Positions 7,838 through 15,663 of a stretch of DNA of 64,000 nt are shown here, piece by piece. Each line of letters opens with the position of its first letter. Position 1 is the stretch's first letter. The notes beneath the pieces were generated by a model, which was not told the DNA's origin, ran no database searches, and saw nothing but the letters and a program-made list of their open reading frames with translations. The DNA comes from Rhodopirellula sp. Its GTDB lineage: Bacteria; Planctomycetota; Planctomycetia; Pirellulales; Pirellulaceae. The stretch is from NCBI GenBank assembly GCA_002689655.1, contig NZHC01000119.1, forward strand, positions 1 to 64,000, read 5' to 3'. The translations under genes and the position numbers were made by a program.

Positions 7838-10120
7838 ATCAGGTTTTTTTTAATCCCGTTGCTCTTTTTTGTCTTGGCTCATCCGTCAGCGGTATCCGCT
7901 GAGCGAGATGGTAGTGGTAGAGTTTTGTCATTGTTGAAAGCTCATTGTGCAGATTGCCATGGGCAAACGGAACCTGAGGCGACCCTATGCTTTGACGATC
8001 TGCGAACTGACTTTGGTGCCGGAAATCCAGCGGACGGAAGTTTCGTCGAGACGTGGCAACGTATCCACGAGCAAATAACGCTGGGGGCCATGCCACCTGA
8101 AGGTGCCTCGCAGCTATCCGCGGTGGAAGTCGAGCAGGTAACCGAGTGGATTACTCGGCAGCTGCGTAAGGTTAGTCAGACGCCGGACGTTTGGCACAAG
8201 CTGAAGTCGCCTCAGTTTGGCAATTACGTTAGCCATGAAAAACTTTTTGATGGGTCGCACCGTGGTCCAGCCTCGTCGCCACCGCGTTTATGGCGTTTGA
8301 GTCCCTATGTCTACGATGAATTTATAAATGGGTTCGGTCGCCATTTACGCGAAGTCACTGCGATGCATCAACCCTTTGCACTCGATACTTCACGAGGTGA
8401 GATTGCTGATTTTTCTGCACAGCAGGTTGCCGGTGAGGCCACCTTGCAGTTGCTAATGATGAATTGCCGGACGCTAGCAGAGTATCAAACCACTGGTGTA
8501 GTGTTTCGCGATCATGAAGGTAAAGTCAGGAATGCAAAAAGAACACCAGTGGAATTCGAGCCCATTTTGCAAGCTGAAGGTAGGCCCACGGATGAAATGA
8601 TTCGAGCGGCGATTGCGTTTGAATTTGCATTGTTGCTGGAACAGGATCCCAATGAAGCAGAATATAAGTTGCTAAGTGGGTTCTTCCGAAGGGCTGCCAA
8701 AGTTGGGGGAAACATCAAGGCACTGCAGACAATGTTGCAAGCCATCCTGATGAAGCCTGAGGCTGTGTATCGGATGGAAATTGGGTTGGGCGCGGAAGAT
8801 GTTCATGGTCGACGTCGGCTTTCCCCGACGGAGCTTGCTTTTGCGATTGCTCGTGCACTGATGGATACAGGCCCCAGTGAAATTGAAGTGGTAGCCAGAG
8901 ACGGTGAAACGAAAGTCGATTTACTGAATCTCGCTTTGAGTGGAGAGCTCGAGGAAACAGTAGACATACAGCGTGTTGTTCGGCAGATACTCGATAACAA
9001 CAATATGGCGACGGCTGACTACCGAATGTTCACTCAGGCTCATGGCATCCGAAATACGCGTACCTTGCGGTTCTTTCGCGAATTTTTTGGGTATCACCAT
9101 GCTCCTAATGTATTCAAGGATGCAAAGCGGATTGGGTTTGGTGATCGCTATCTGACTCAGCGAATGGTAGACGATGCAGATCAACTGGTCATGCATATCT
9201 TTGACCGGGACCGCGATGTCCTGAACCAGTTGTTGACTACGGATGAGTACTTTGTGGCTTATCTGGGATCATTCGATCACATCCAGAAAGATTTGCATTA
9301 CATCAAGACGAATAAAAATGACGCCAATTTTGAATTCAATACCAAGTACCTGCAGCGGTCGGAAGCTGCGGGGCGTCACCCGATCCCAATCGAAGGCCCA
9401 AGTTCACGGCAGTACGTAGACTTCTATAATCTCGATCACACTACATGGGACTATCCGGTTCAACAGCCGTTTAAGATGCCAGTTGGTCAGCGAGCCGGTA
9501 TTCTGACGCATCCGGCATGGTTGATATCCTGGAGTGGAAACTTTGATAACGACCCTATTCGTCGTGGCAAGTGGATTCGCGAGCATTTGTTAGCTGACAC
9601 CATGCCTGATATTCCACTTGATGTGAATGCTGTTGTTCCGGAACACCGAGATCAATCGCTTCGTGAGCGGTTACGCGTGACAAGAGACGAGTACTGCTGG
9701 AAGTGTCATCAGAAAATGGACCCTTTGGGTTTTCCATTCGAGCAGTTTGATGACTTTGGTCGACATCGAGACCAAGAGGTGTTGGGTGAGTTATTGACCA
9801 TTTTTCCCGAGCGTCACAGAGATGCACGAGTTACTGACATTGACACTCGTGGGCACATCAGCAACAGCGGTGATCGTCAATTAGACGGAGATGTAAATGA
9901 CGCGTTTGAATTGGTACAGCGACTGGGGAAATCAGAGCGTGTTCGTCAGTCTTTCGTGCGTCACGCGTTTCGCTTTTGGTTGGGCCGCAACGAAACGTTG
10001 GTTGATTCCCCCACCTTGATGGCAGCTGATCAAGCGTATGTCAAACATGGTGGCAGTATGAAGGCAATGATCGCTTCGCTGTTGTCATCAGATTCTTTCC
10101 TGTATCGAAAAACAAAATAA
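7838..10120 (+). CDS. Planctomycete cytochrome-type PSCyt1 / DUF1592 / DUF1588 / DUF1585 protein (copy 1)
   Basis: Predicted exported c-type haem protein of unknown reaction. A haem motif CADCH near the N terminus belongs to the PSCyt1 part; LRFFREFFGYHHAPNVFKD ends the DUF1592 (PSD4) domain; CWKCH followed by QKMDPLGFPFEQFDDFGR is DUF1588 (PSCyt3); the last ~75 residues are DUF1585 (PSD2). The DUF1587/DUF1595 region is more divergent than in the other two copies. The start is a puzzle: the frame has no ATG or GTG between the TGA at 7790 and the cytochrome domain. The track uses TTG at 7859, which truncates the signal peptide; ATC at 7838, eight bases after AAGG, would give an ideal one (RFFLIPLLFFVLAHPSAVSA). 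The downstream DUF1552 partner starts three bases after the stop. Confidence 0.85.
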   Translation: MRFFLIPLLFFVLAHPSAVSAERDGSGRVLSLLKAHCADCHGQTEPEATLCFDDLRTDFGAGNPADGSFVETWQRIHEQITLGAMPPEGASQLSAVEVEQVTEWITRQLRKVSQTPDVWHKLKSPQFGNYVSHEKLFDGSHRGPASSPPRLWRLSPYVYDEFINGFGRHLREVTAMHQPFALDTSRGEIADFSAQQVAGEATLQLLMMNCRTLAEYQTTGVVFRDHEGKVRNAKRTPVEFEPILQAEGRPTDEMIRAAIAFEFALLLEQDPNEAEYKLLSGFFRRAAKVGGNIKALQTMLQAILMKPEAVYRMEIGLGAEDVHGRRRLSPTELAFAIARALMDTGPSEIEVVARDGETKVDLLNLALSGELEETVDIQRVVRQILDNNNMATADYRMFTQAHGIRNTRTLRFFREFFGYHHAPNVFKDAKRIGFGDRYLTQRMVDDADQLVMHIFDRDRDVLNQLLTTDEYFVAYLGSFDHIQKDLHYIKTNKNDANFEFNTKYLQRSEAAGRHPIPIEGPSSRQYVDFYNLDHTTWDYPVQQPFKMPVGQRAGILTHPAWLISWSGNFDNDPIRRGKWIREHLLADTMPDIPLDVNAVVPEHRDQSLRERLRVTRDEYCWKCHQKMDPLGFPFEQFDDFGRHRDQEVLGELLTIFPERHRDARVTDIDTRGHISNSGDRQLDGDVNDAFELVQRLGKSERVRQSFVRHAFRFWLGRNETLVDSPTLMAADQAYVKHGGSMKAMIASLLSSDSFLYRKTK

Positions 10121-10123
10121 GAC

Positions 10124-11554
10124 ATGTCACAACGAAATCGCCGAGCCATGCTGAAGACGGCCGCTGCTGCTACGGTTTCGCCGCTACTACTGCCGTTTCT
10201 ACAACGCATGGAAGCAGAGGCAGCTGGTTTATCAGATAATCCCCGACGTTTTCTGTTCGTGGTCAAGTGTAGTGGGCTGACTCCAGCTGAGCTTGTACCA
10301 ACGGGGATGGCTGATGAGTTGACTCAGCCGGGAACTGAAGAGGGTTCACCTGCTGAACTCAAATCGGTCGAATCACTTCTTGATGTCTCCCTTGATGAAC
10401 AAGAGTTACCTGATTCACTCAAGTCGTTGACTGAACATCGCGATCACTTGACGATCTTACAGGGATTGTCTGGAAAAATGTGTCGGGGTGGTCATTCAGC
10501 ATGGTATGGAGCGATGGGGTGTTACCACACGGGAAGCGAAGGAAATCCCGGGCGTGCCGCCAGTGCGACAGTCGATGGTATGCTCTCGAAAGCACTGCCA
10601 TCGATTTTTCCACATGTCGGTTTGACGCTTGGTGGTAAGGTTTTATCCGGTGTTAAAGACTCGGTTGTTTATCCGGGTATCTCGGCGATGGATGTAGATC
10701 GTCCTCTGCCTTACCAGGCTAGTCCGCTGATGGCGTATAAGAACTTGTTCGGCATCGCAGCCACAGGTGCAGATGGAAACGCCGACAAACAATTGAGCGC
10801 AATGTTGTTGGATCACATGGTGGATGATATTCAGAATTTGCAGCGACAGATTGCCGGAAGGGATCAGCAGAAACTGGACTATTACCTGCAAGCATTCGAG
10901 AGCATGCGAGATCGGCGTAGGCAATTGTTGGGTCTCGAGGCGAAGATTCGGCGTCACGCACCCCAAGTTGATGACAAGTATGAGTCTGGTGTAGAGACGG
11001 ATCGAATCGAGGCTCACTTCGATATTGCATCGGCCGCATTGATTGCCGGGTTATCCAATGTCGTTACGATTCGTGCTGATACGCTTGATATCACGTATCG
11101 AGGACTGGGAATCGAAAAGCATGTTCATGGCATTGGCCACGCCGAAACGGTTCCCGGGATGACTGCGGTTGAAGCGAGGAATCGGATTCGTCGTTTTCAA
11201 GTTGATCAGATCGCGCGAATTGCAGCTAAATTGAAAGCGGTACCCGAGGGCAATGGCACGATGCTTGATAACACTTTGATCGTGTATCTAAGTGATGCTG
11301 CAGAAAAACACCATGGTAGCTGTATCGAATGGCCGTTTGTCTTGCTCGGCGGAATCGCCGGTAAACTGAGGCGAACTGCTGGAGGACGATACCTACAGTA
11401 TCCGGGATATGGGAAACCAGGCCATCGGACAATCGCTTGTCTTTACAATTCCCTGCTGGAGACCGCAGGACAACCACGCGATGTTTTTGGCCGTTTTGAT
11501 TTGAGTCTGGATGAGGATCAGCAGAAAGGACCACTTTCTGAATTGTTGGTTTGA
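10124..11554 (+). CDS. DUF1552 domain protein (copy 1)
   Basis: Exported protein of the planctomycete DUF1552 family, distantly related to DUF1501 and alkaline-phosphatase-like folds. The N terminus RNRRAMLKTAAAATVSPLLL is a twin-arginine signal. Body motifs typical of the family include DHLTILQGLSGKMCRGGHSAWYGA, KLDYYLQAFESMRDRRRQL, and the late GNGTMLDNTLIVYLSDAAEKHHGS. It immediately follows the PSCyt gene, as DUF1552 genes usually do, and the two are surely co-transcribed. The biochemical role of DUF1552 is not established. Confidence 0.88.
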   Translation: MSQRNRRAMLKTAAAATVSPLLLPFLQRMEAEAAGLSDNPRRFLFVVKCSGLTPAELVPTGMADELTQPGTEEGSPAELKSVESLLDVSLDEQELPDSLKSLTEHRDHLTILQGLSGKMCRGGHSAWYGAMGCYHTGSEGNPGRAASATVDGMLSKALPSIFPHVGLTLGGKVLSGVKDSVVYPGISAMDVDRPLPYQASPLMAYKNLFGIAATGADGNADKQLSAMLLDHMVDDIQNLQRQIAGRDQQKLDYYLQAFESMRDRRRQLLGLEAKIRRHAPQVDDKYESGVETDRIEAHFDIASAALIAGLSNVVTIRADTLDITYRGLGIEKHVHGIGHAETVPGMTAVEARNRIRRFQVDQIARIAAKLKAVPEGNGTMLDNTLIVYLSDAAEKHHGSCIEWPFVLLGGIAGKLRRTAGGRYLQYPGYGKPGHRTIACLYNSLLETAGQPRDVFGRFDLSLDEDQQKGPLSELLV

Positions 11555-11666
11555 TGTGAATCGAAATGGAGAGAAACGATCCAGTTTTATCTGTGGCTCT
11601 GGTCACCTTGAGAGTTGAGTTGGTGAGCTGATGGCAAACGGGTGCCAGCGCGATACGAGTGCCAGA

Positions 11667-12434
11667 TCAGATTCGTAGCGGAGGAGTCGCTGAGTCGCGG
11701 CTTGCGCAGTAGACAGGAAAACGATCACCCAACAAGCGGCGGTGGGTTTCCATTGCTAATTCTGGCGTGTTACTTTCCTCAGAAAGATGTGCCAAACAGG
11801 CCCATTGAAGTTTTGGCGATGCTGCACGTTGTAATAATTCAGCAGCATCAAGATTCGAAATGTGTCCCTGCGAACTGCGAATCCTTGCTTTGAGACTCTC
11901 GGGATAAAAGCTGCCTGCTAACATCTCAAGGTCGTGATTGCTCTCGATGAACACCGCATCCAATTGAGGCAGGATTTCGTCAAGTTCGTCAAAAGCGTGT
12001 CCTAGATCGGTCAGAATGCCAACCTTGTGAATGCCATCATCGATTACAAAAACGACGCCATCGGCTGCATCGTGAGGTGTCCGGATCGTGTGGATCTTGA
12101 CGCCTCCTACCGTGAAGGTAGACCCGGCATCGAAGTGCCTGATGTCGTTCATCTTTCCGAGTCGGATTTTCTGCTGAGCGACAGCCAGTGTTGTCCGCGT
12201 GACGTAAATGGGTAGACCATACTTGCGTTGATAGATTCCCATTCCGACCGCGTGATCGCGATGATCATGGGAAATGATCAGGGCATCAATGTCGCGAATG
12301 TTTCGGCCGTGATCAGCCAAGCGGCTTTCGGCTTGAATGCCGCTGATCCCAGCATCAAATAGGAGCCGTTTTCCACCAGCTTCGACGTAAATGCAGTTGC
12401 CACTGCTTCCGGATTGCAATGCGATCACTTCCAT
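11667..12434 (-). CDS. MBL-fold metallo-hydrolase, WalJ/YycJ-like
   Basis: Cytoplasmic metallo-beta-lactamase-fold protein of about 255 residues. The zinc motif HDHRDH follows DIDALIIS; further ligands are the histidine in RTPHDAADG, the aspartate in ILTDLG and the late histidine in LAHLSEESN. The N terminus, MEVIALQSGSSGNCIYVEAGG, is characteristic of the YycJ/WalJ group (linked to DNA processing in Firmicutes). The track ORF extends to 12632, but homology begins at the ATG at 12434 or MISYMEV at 12446. It is convergent with the DUF1552 gene. Confidence 0.85.
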   Translation of the reverse strand: MEVIALQSGSSGNCIYVEAGGKRLLFDAGISGIQAESRLADHGRNIRDIDALIISHDHRDHAVGMGIYQRKYGLPIYVTRTTLAVAQQKIRLGKMNDIRHFDAGSTFTVGGVKIHTIRTPHDAADGVVFVIDDGIHKVGILTDLGHAFDELDEILPQLDAVFIESNHDLEMLAGSFYPESLKARIRSSQGHISNLDAAELLQRAASPKLQWACLAHLSEESNTPELAMETHRRLLGDRFPVYCASRDSATPPLRI

Positions 12435-12539
12435 GTACGAAATCATAATCTGCTGCAACTGATTCAGGCAATCCGTCAAATCTTCGAGCCACTGAGTTGC
12501 TCGGCAGGTGATTACCGAGGTTTGATTCTCAAATGAATC

Positions 12540-13220
12540 ATGGTTTGTGTTATCTGGCAGGTAAAAAAGGTTATGGAGGACGCCACTGAAATCAGCTCGC
12601 CACACGTCTCTGCTTGCAAACAACGCGGCCAAGCAGGACTCGTCTCAGGTCAAAATGTGGGAGGAGAATCAACACCCCGATCAGGTTGTGACCCAGAAGG
12701 CATCGACCCAGAAGGCATCGACCCAGAAAGCACCGACCCAGAAAGCACCGACCCAGAAAGCACCGACCCAGAAAGCACCGATGGGGAAAGCACCGACGGG
12801 GGAACTCCACCAGCCTTACGCGTAGGGCTGGATGCTTTCTGTTCACACTCGGATCTCTCTTGGCATGAACCCTTGGGGCATTGGTTTTTGCGGTCATCGG
12901 GATCATTACCGGTGTATACTTTTACTATGACGGCAACGACGCAAGCAATGATGACGTCAATGGTGTGCGTATGCGTCGTCCAGAAGGCAGTTGGGGGACT
13001 GAACGATATGGTGCTTGGGGTCCCACTGATGGTTTTCTATTTCATCTGGTTGGGAAACCAGAGAGGCGTTACAGAACAGCTTGAGGAGATTCACTTCTGC
13101 AACTTCTGTTCGACTGCCGTCTTGTGTTGTAAAAGCAGGAGGAAGAACTCACTAGCACTCCTGATACCGTATTCACGTAATCAGGTAACTGAGGTGAGTG
13201 ACTTCAAATCTTTTGTATGA
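12540..13220 (+). pseudogene. Probable broken membrane-protein gene containing a 15-bp repeat
   Basis: The track ORF carries MEDATEISSPHVS, then a (D-P-E-S-T) pentapeptide array, then loses protein-like character. At about 12870 another frame gives a good membrane segment (LGALVFAVIGIITGVYFYYDGNDASNDD), and the original frame later gives a second (NDMVLGVPLMVFYFIWLGNQ). This is what a two-helix protein with a polar repeat-rich N terminus would look like after two frameshifts. The ORF ends in an ATGA overlap with a start for the next ORF, but the real next start is probably 13256. An alternative is that none of this is coding. Function unknown. Confidence 0.35.
12691..12795. repeat. 15-bp tandem repeat, about seven units
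   Basis: Seven head-to-tail units can be read: two of ACCCAGAAGGCATCG, four of ACCCAGAAAGCACCG, and one degenerate ATGGGGAAAGCACCG. Being a multiple of three, the array stays open in several frames (DPEST, TQKAP, and CFLGR on the minus strand), so length variation would not by itself cause a frameshift. Confidence 0.9.
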
Positions 13221-13255
13221 CCTTGAAGAAAATTGTGGTGAGAGGCTGGAAATTG

Positions 13256-13681
13256 ATGAATCAAATATTGGCATTGAGTTTGATTTTTTTCGGAATGATG
13301 GCGGGGGGGATGTCGGCAGCTGCCGATCTCACGATCAGAAAGTCTGGAGCTCTAGCATGGACGGTCGATGAGAAAGGTGCGATACGCGAGCGAGGAAAAA
13401 AAGTGGGCAGTATCGATTCCAATGGAAATGTCCGAAAAAATGGTGCGTTGATTGGAGAAATTGAATCGGGTGGCACCATTCGTCGGTCAGGATCAAAAAT
13501 TGGAAGCGTTGAGTCTGGTGGGAAGGTCCGTAAACAGGGTCGCTTAATCGGTGAGGTCAACAGTGGGGGGACAATCCGTCAGAGTGGTCGTTTGTGGGGC
13601 AGTAGTTCAAACTGCTGCGACGATCAGGGACGCCGCAAAGTGGTGGCGGTGATTGTATTCTTCGGTGGGTTTTTTAATTAG
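13256..13681 (+). CDS. Exported repeat protein resembling 5-fold beta-flower family
   Basis: Signal peptide MNQILALSLIFFGMMAGGMSAAA, then about nine short repeats of roughly ten to twelve residues in which G-x-I/V-x-S-x-G alternates with x-I/V-R-x-x-G (for example GSIDSNGNVRKNGALIGEIE). This periodicity fits the family known as 5-fold beta-flower proteins; the assignment is from memory and not searched. A C-terminal NCCDDQGRRK segment leads into a hydrophobic tail, VVAVIVFFGGFF, which may anchor the protein. I chose ATG 13256, ten bases after AGAGG, because it starts exactly at the signal peptide; the track start at 13217 adds 13 residues. Confidence 0.6.
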   Translation: MNQILALSLIFFGMMAGGMSAAADLTIRKSGALAWTVDEKGAIRERGKKVGSIDSNGNVRKNGALIGEIESGGTIRRSGSKIGSVESGGKVRKQGRLIGEVNSGGTIRQSGRLWGSSSNCCDDQGRRKVVAVIVFFGGFFN

Positions 13682-13992
13682 AACGTTCGGTCGCGACCAG
13701 AAGTAGGGTTTGAGATAGGACTTGAATGTTGCACGGGAACAGCGCTGGTAAGGCTGATGTTTCGATTCAAGCATTTCAGCCCCAATGCCGGGTCATTTTT
13801 TCTCACAATCAGAACTCAGTGTCTCATTGAAAGACGCTGACCTATGACAAAGCAAATCTGCAAACACGCGTGTTTTGCGGTCGAAATCATCGTTGCAAGG
13901 TGGGAGAGGTACTTGGCACGGCATCTGCATCGAGATTGCGGAAGCAAAGCACCACGCTTTGTGTTGTCTTTCTCGAATGTAAGGAAATTCAC
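13682..13992. other. Intergenic spacer
   Basis: No protein-like reading frame is supported. The last bases carry the ribosome-binding site AAGGA for the following small gene. Track ORFs beginning at 13844 and 13870 run through this spacer, but only the part after 13993 looks coding. Confidence 0.4.
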
Positions 13993-14289
13993 GTGCAACC
14001 GACCTGCTCTCATCTGGCCGCGATCGCGATCTTGCTGACTCTGGGGCTCAACGTGACAGCTGAGGATCGTCTTCGCAAATCAGAACCTGATTCTTTCGTC
14101 AAGCTCGGCGATATCAAGGGAGAATATAAAACAGAGACATCCAAGGAAGAACTGAATGATCTGCTACGAGAGTATGAATATTTGATCTGGGAAGCCGAAG
14201 CCGATGACTTTTTCTGGGGCAATCGGCAACGACCTCCAAGCGAAGTGTTGGATCGATGGATCTGGCGTGAAGAGTCCGGTGATTTCTGA
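13993..14289 (+). CDS. Small exported protein of unknown function
   Basis: About 98 residues. GTG at 13993 is preceded by AAGGA with seven bases spacing and gives a clean signal peptide, MQPTCSHLAAIAILLTLGLNVTA, with probable cleavage before EDRL. The mature ~75 residues are highly charged (SKEELNDLLREYEYLIWEAEADD) and probably helical. No family is recognised. The track places the start at 13870, but the upstream portion lacks protein character. Confidence 0.55.
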   Translation: MQPTCSHLAAIAILLTLGLNVTAEDRLRKSEPDSFVKLGDIKGEYKTETSKEELNDLLREYEYLIWEAEADDFFWGNRQRPPSEVLDRWIWREESGDF

Positions 14290-14483
14290 TCGGGTCGTTT
14301 TTGGAATTGACTTCTGGTATCGGGAAACCAGCTGACTTCGGCTGGTCATCAAATTCAGTTGACCTGCTGATCACAAAATTGAATGCACGACCCTACAACG
14401 CCAAGAATCCTAGGCTAACGGAGGATGTGATTTCCTGTGGCGATAAGTCGGCTCGTCGATCTGATGCTGGTAGTTCCAGACGA

Positions 14484-14963
14484 TCAGCGACTGAATCCAC
14501 CAATCGAGTGATTGAACTTTGCTCCGAGTGGACTTAACGAATTTTTGACATTCTCGTCAGGATTTCCAAAGACCTCAAAGCTGTCAATTTCAATCATCCC
14601 CAATAATCGTTCAGCGAATTTCTCGCCGAAGGTTTTGGTGTGAATCATGACGGCTTCCGAGTTCGCGTAATGCTCAAAGAAATAGCATGTCTTTTGATCC
14701 GTTGAAATTGACCAGTCGTAAGTCAGTGTTTCTGGTTCGTTGTTCTTGGTGTTTTTCACCATCTCGGCGTTGATTTGTTTCAAAGCATCGAGCTGTCCTT
14801 CTTTGATGCTCGTCGTGATGAGCCAGTAAACGTGCTCAGAAGTTTTTGTCTTCTGTTTGGAGTCGTCAGCTGTTGTTTGTCCGTCACTGCCGAGGCTGAC
14901 GAAAAGATTAAGAAAGCACAGTGCGACAGTGCAAGTTATCAATGAGCGTTTGCAGTATTTCAT
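14484..14963 (-). CDS. Exported antibiotic-biosynthesis-monooxygenase (ABM)-like protein
   Basis: A signal peptide (KRSLITCTVALCFLNLFVSLG) is followed by a single ~100-residue ferredoxin-like ABM domain: VYWLITTSIKEGQLDALKQI, then YDWSISTDQKTCYFFEHYAN and the helix EAVMIHTKTFGEKFAERLL ending in the FEVFG strand. The order matches stand-alone ABM/YgiN-type proteins, which either oxidise quinone-like compounds without cofactor or act as small binding proteins. It is divergent from the SnoaL/ABM-like gene at 15.7 kb, which may have a related N-terminal domain. Confidence 0.7.
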   Translation of the reverse strand: MKYCKRSLITCTVALCFLNLFVSLGSDGQTTADDSKQKTKTSEHVYWLITTSIKEGQLDALKQINAEMVKNTKNNEPETLTYDWSISTDQKTCYFFEHYANSEAVMIHTKTFGEKFAERLLGMIEIDSFEVFGNPDENVKNSLSPLGAKFNHSIGGFSR

Positions 14964-15663
14964 TATTTGACTTTCCGTGGACTGAGGGAAATTGATTGTA
15001 TAGCGTGATTGTAGAAGATGACCAGATTCATATCATGGGTGGCAATGTTGGGGCAACAGATTCTCTCAGTTGGCGGACTTGGTTTTGTAAATCGTGGTTC
15101 TGGCGGATTTATTACAGTTGGAATTCGCGGAGACATGATTGCCTTTGGGTGATGAACAGAGATTGTAGGGGATGGAAAGAATGAAGGCGGTCACGGCCGA
15201 CATTGAAATGCCAGATTTGGTTGTCTGCCTGCGGCGAGTGTCACAGGTGAAGACGGCAGGTGTTCTGCGTAGCCGCTTGCTTTCTTGGTAAGGCAGGATG
15301 CATCGCATTCAACAATGGTATCGCTGGCAATTATTTGTTGATCATCGTTGATGATCTCTAAAGCACGGAGCTTCGTATGTCATAGCGAAGGGTGAGCAAT
15401 TAATCCCCAACGTCGGGAGTACCCGGTACTCGTGCGAGGTAATTTCGTAAATCAAATAAAAATATGCGACTTTGTGTCGGGTATCAGCACGGCCAAGTTC
15501 GCACTAACGCACGGGCAGGCCTTCCTGAGGGAAGGAAAAGAGGGCTATGTGGAGCAATTGTCGGTAGCCGCCATTTCATGACAATTGCAGTGGGCCCCAC
15601 AGTAGTCAGGTGGGTACTGGAAAATGATTTGTGATCCCCGTATTTGGAAAAGGTTGTCTCCGC
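14964..15663. promoter_or_regulatory. Divergent 700-bp spacer between two ABM-like genes
   Basis: No convincing gene is visible; the 80-residue minus ORF and the 66-residue minus ORF look like shadows. Two small inverted repeats stand out: the 15-mer GAGTACCCGGTACTC at 15417-15431 and the hairpin CCTTCC-TGAG-GGAAGG at 15520-15535. Either could be an operator or a structured leader for the plus-strand gene. Confidence 0.35.
15417..15431. promoter_or_regulatory. Perfect 7+1+7 palindrome, possible operator
   Basis: GAGTACC-C-GGTACTC is a perfect inverted repeat with one central base, 233 bases before the start of the ABM/SnoaL-like gene. Size and symmetry suit a dimeric regulator site, but there is no direct evidence for binding. 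Confidence 0.3.

Noticed and set aside
12691-12795. CRISPR array
   Set aside because: Units are 15 bp with no spacers; it is a simple tandem repeat and no cas genes are near.
12592-12906. Minus-strand ORF with CFLGR repeats
   Set aside because: The repeat peptide is simply the reverse reading of the 15-bp minisatellite; no signal or domain supports expression.
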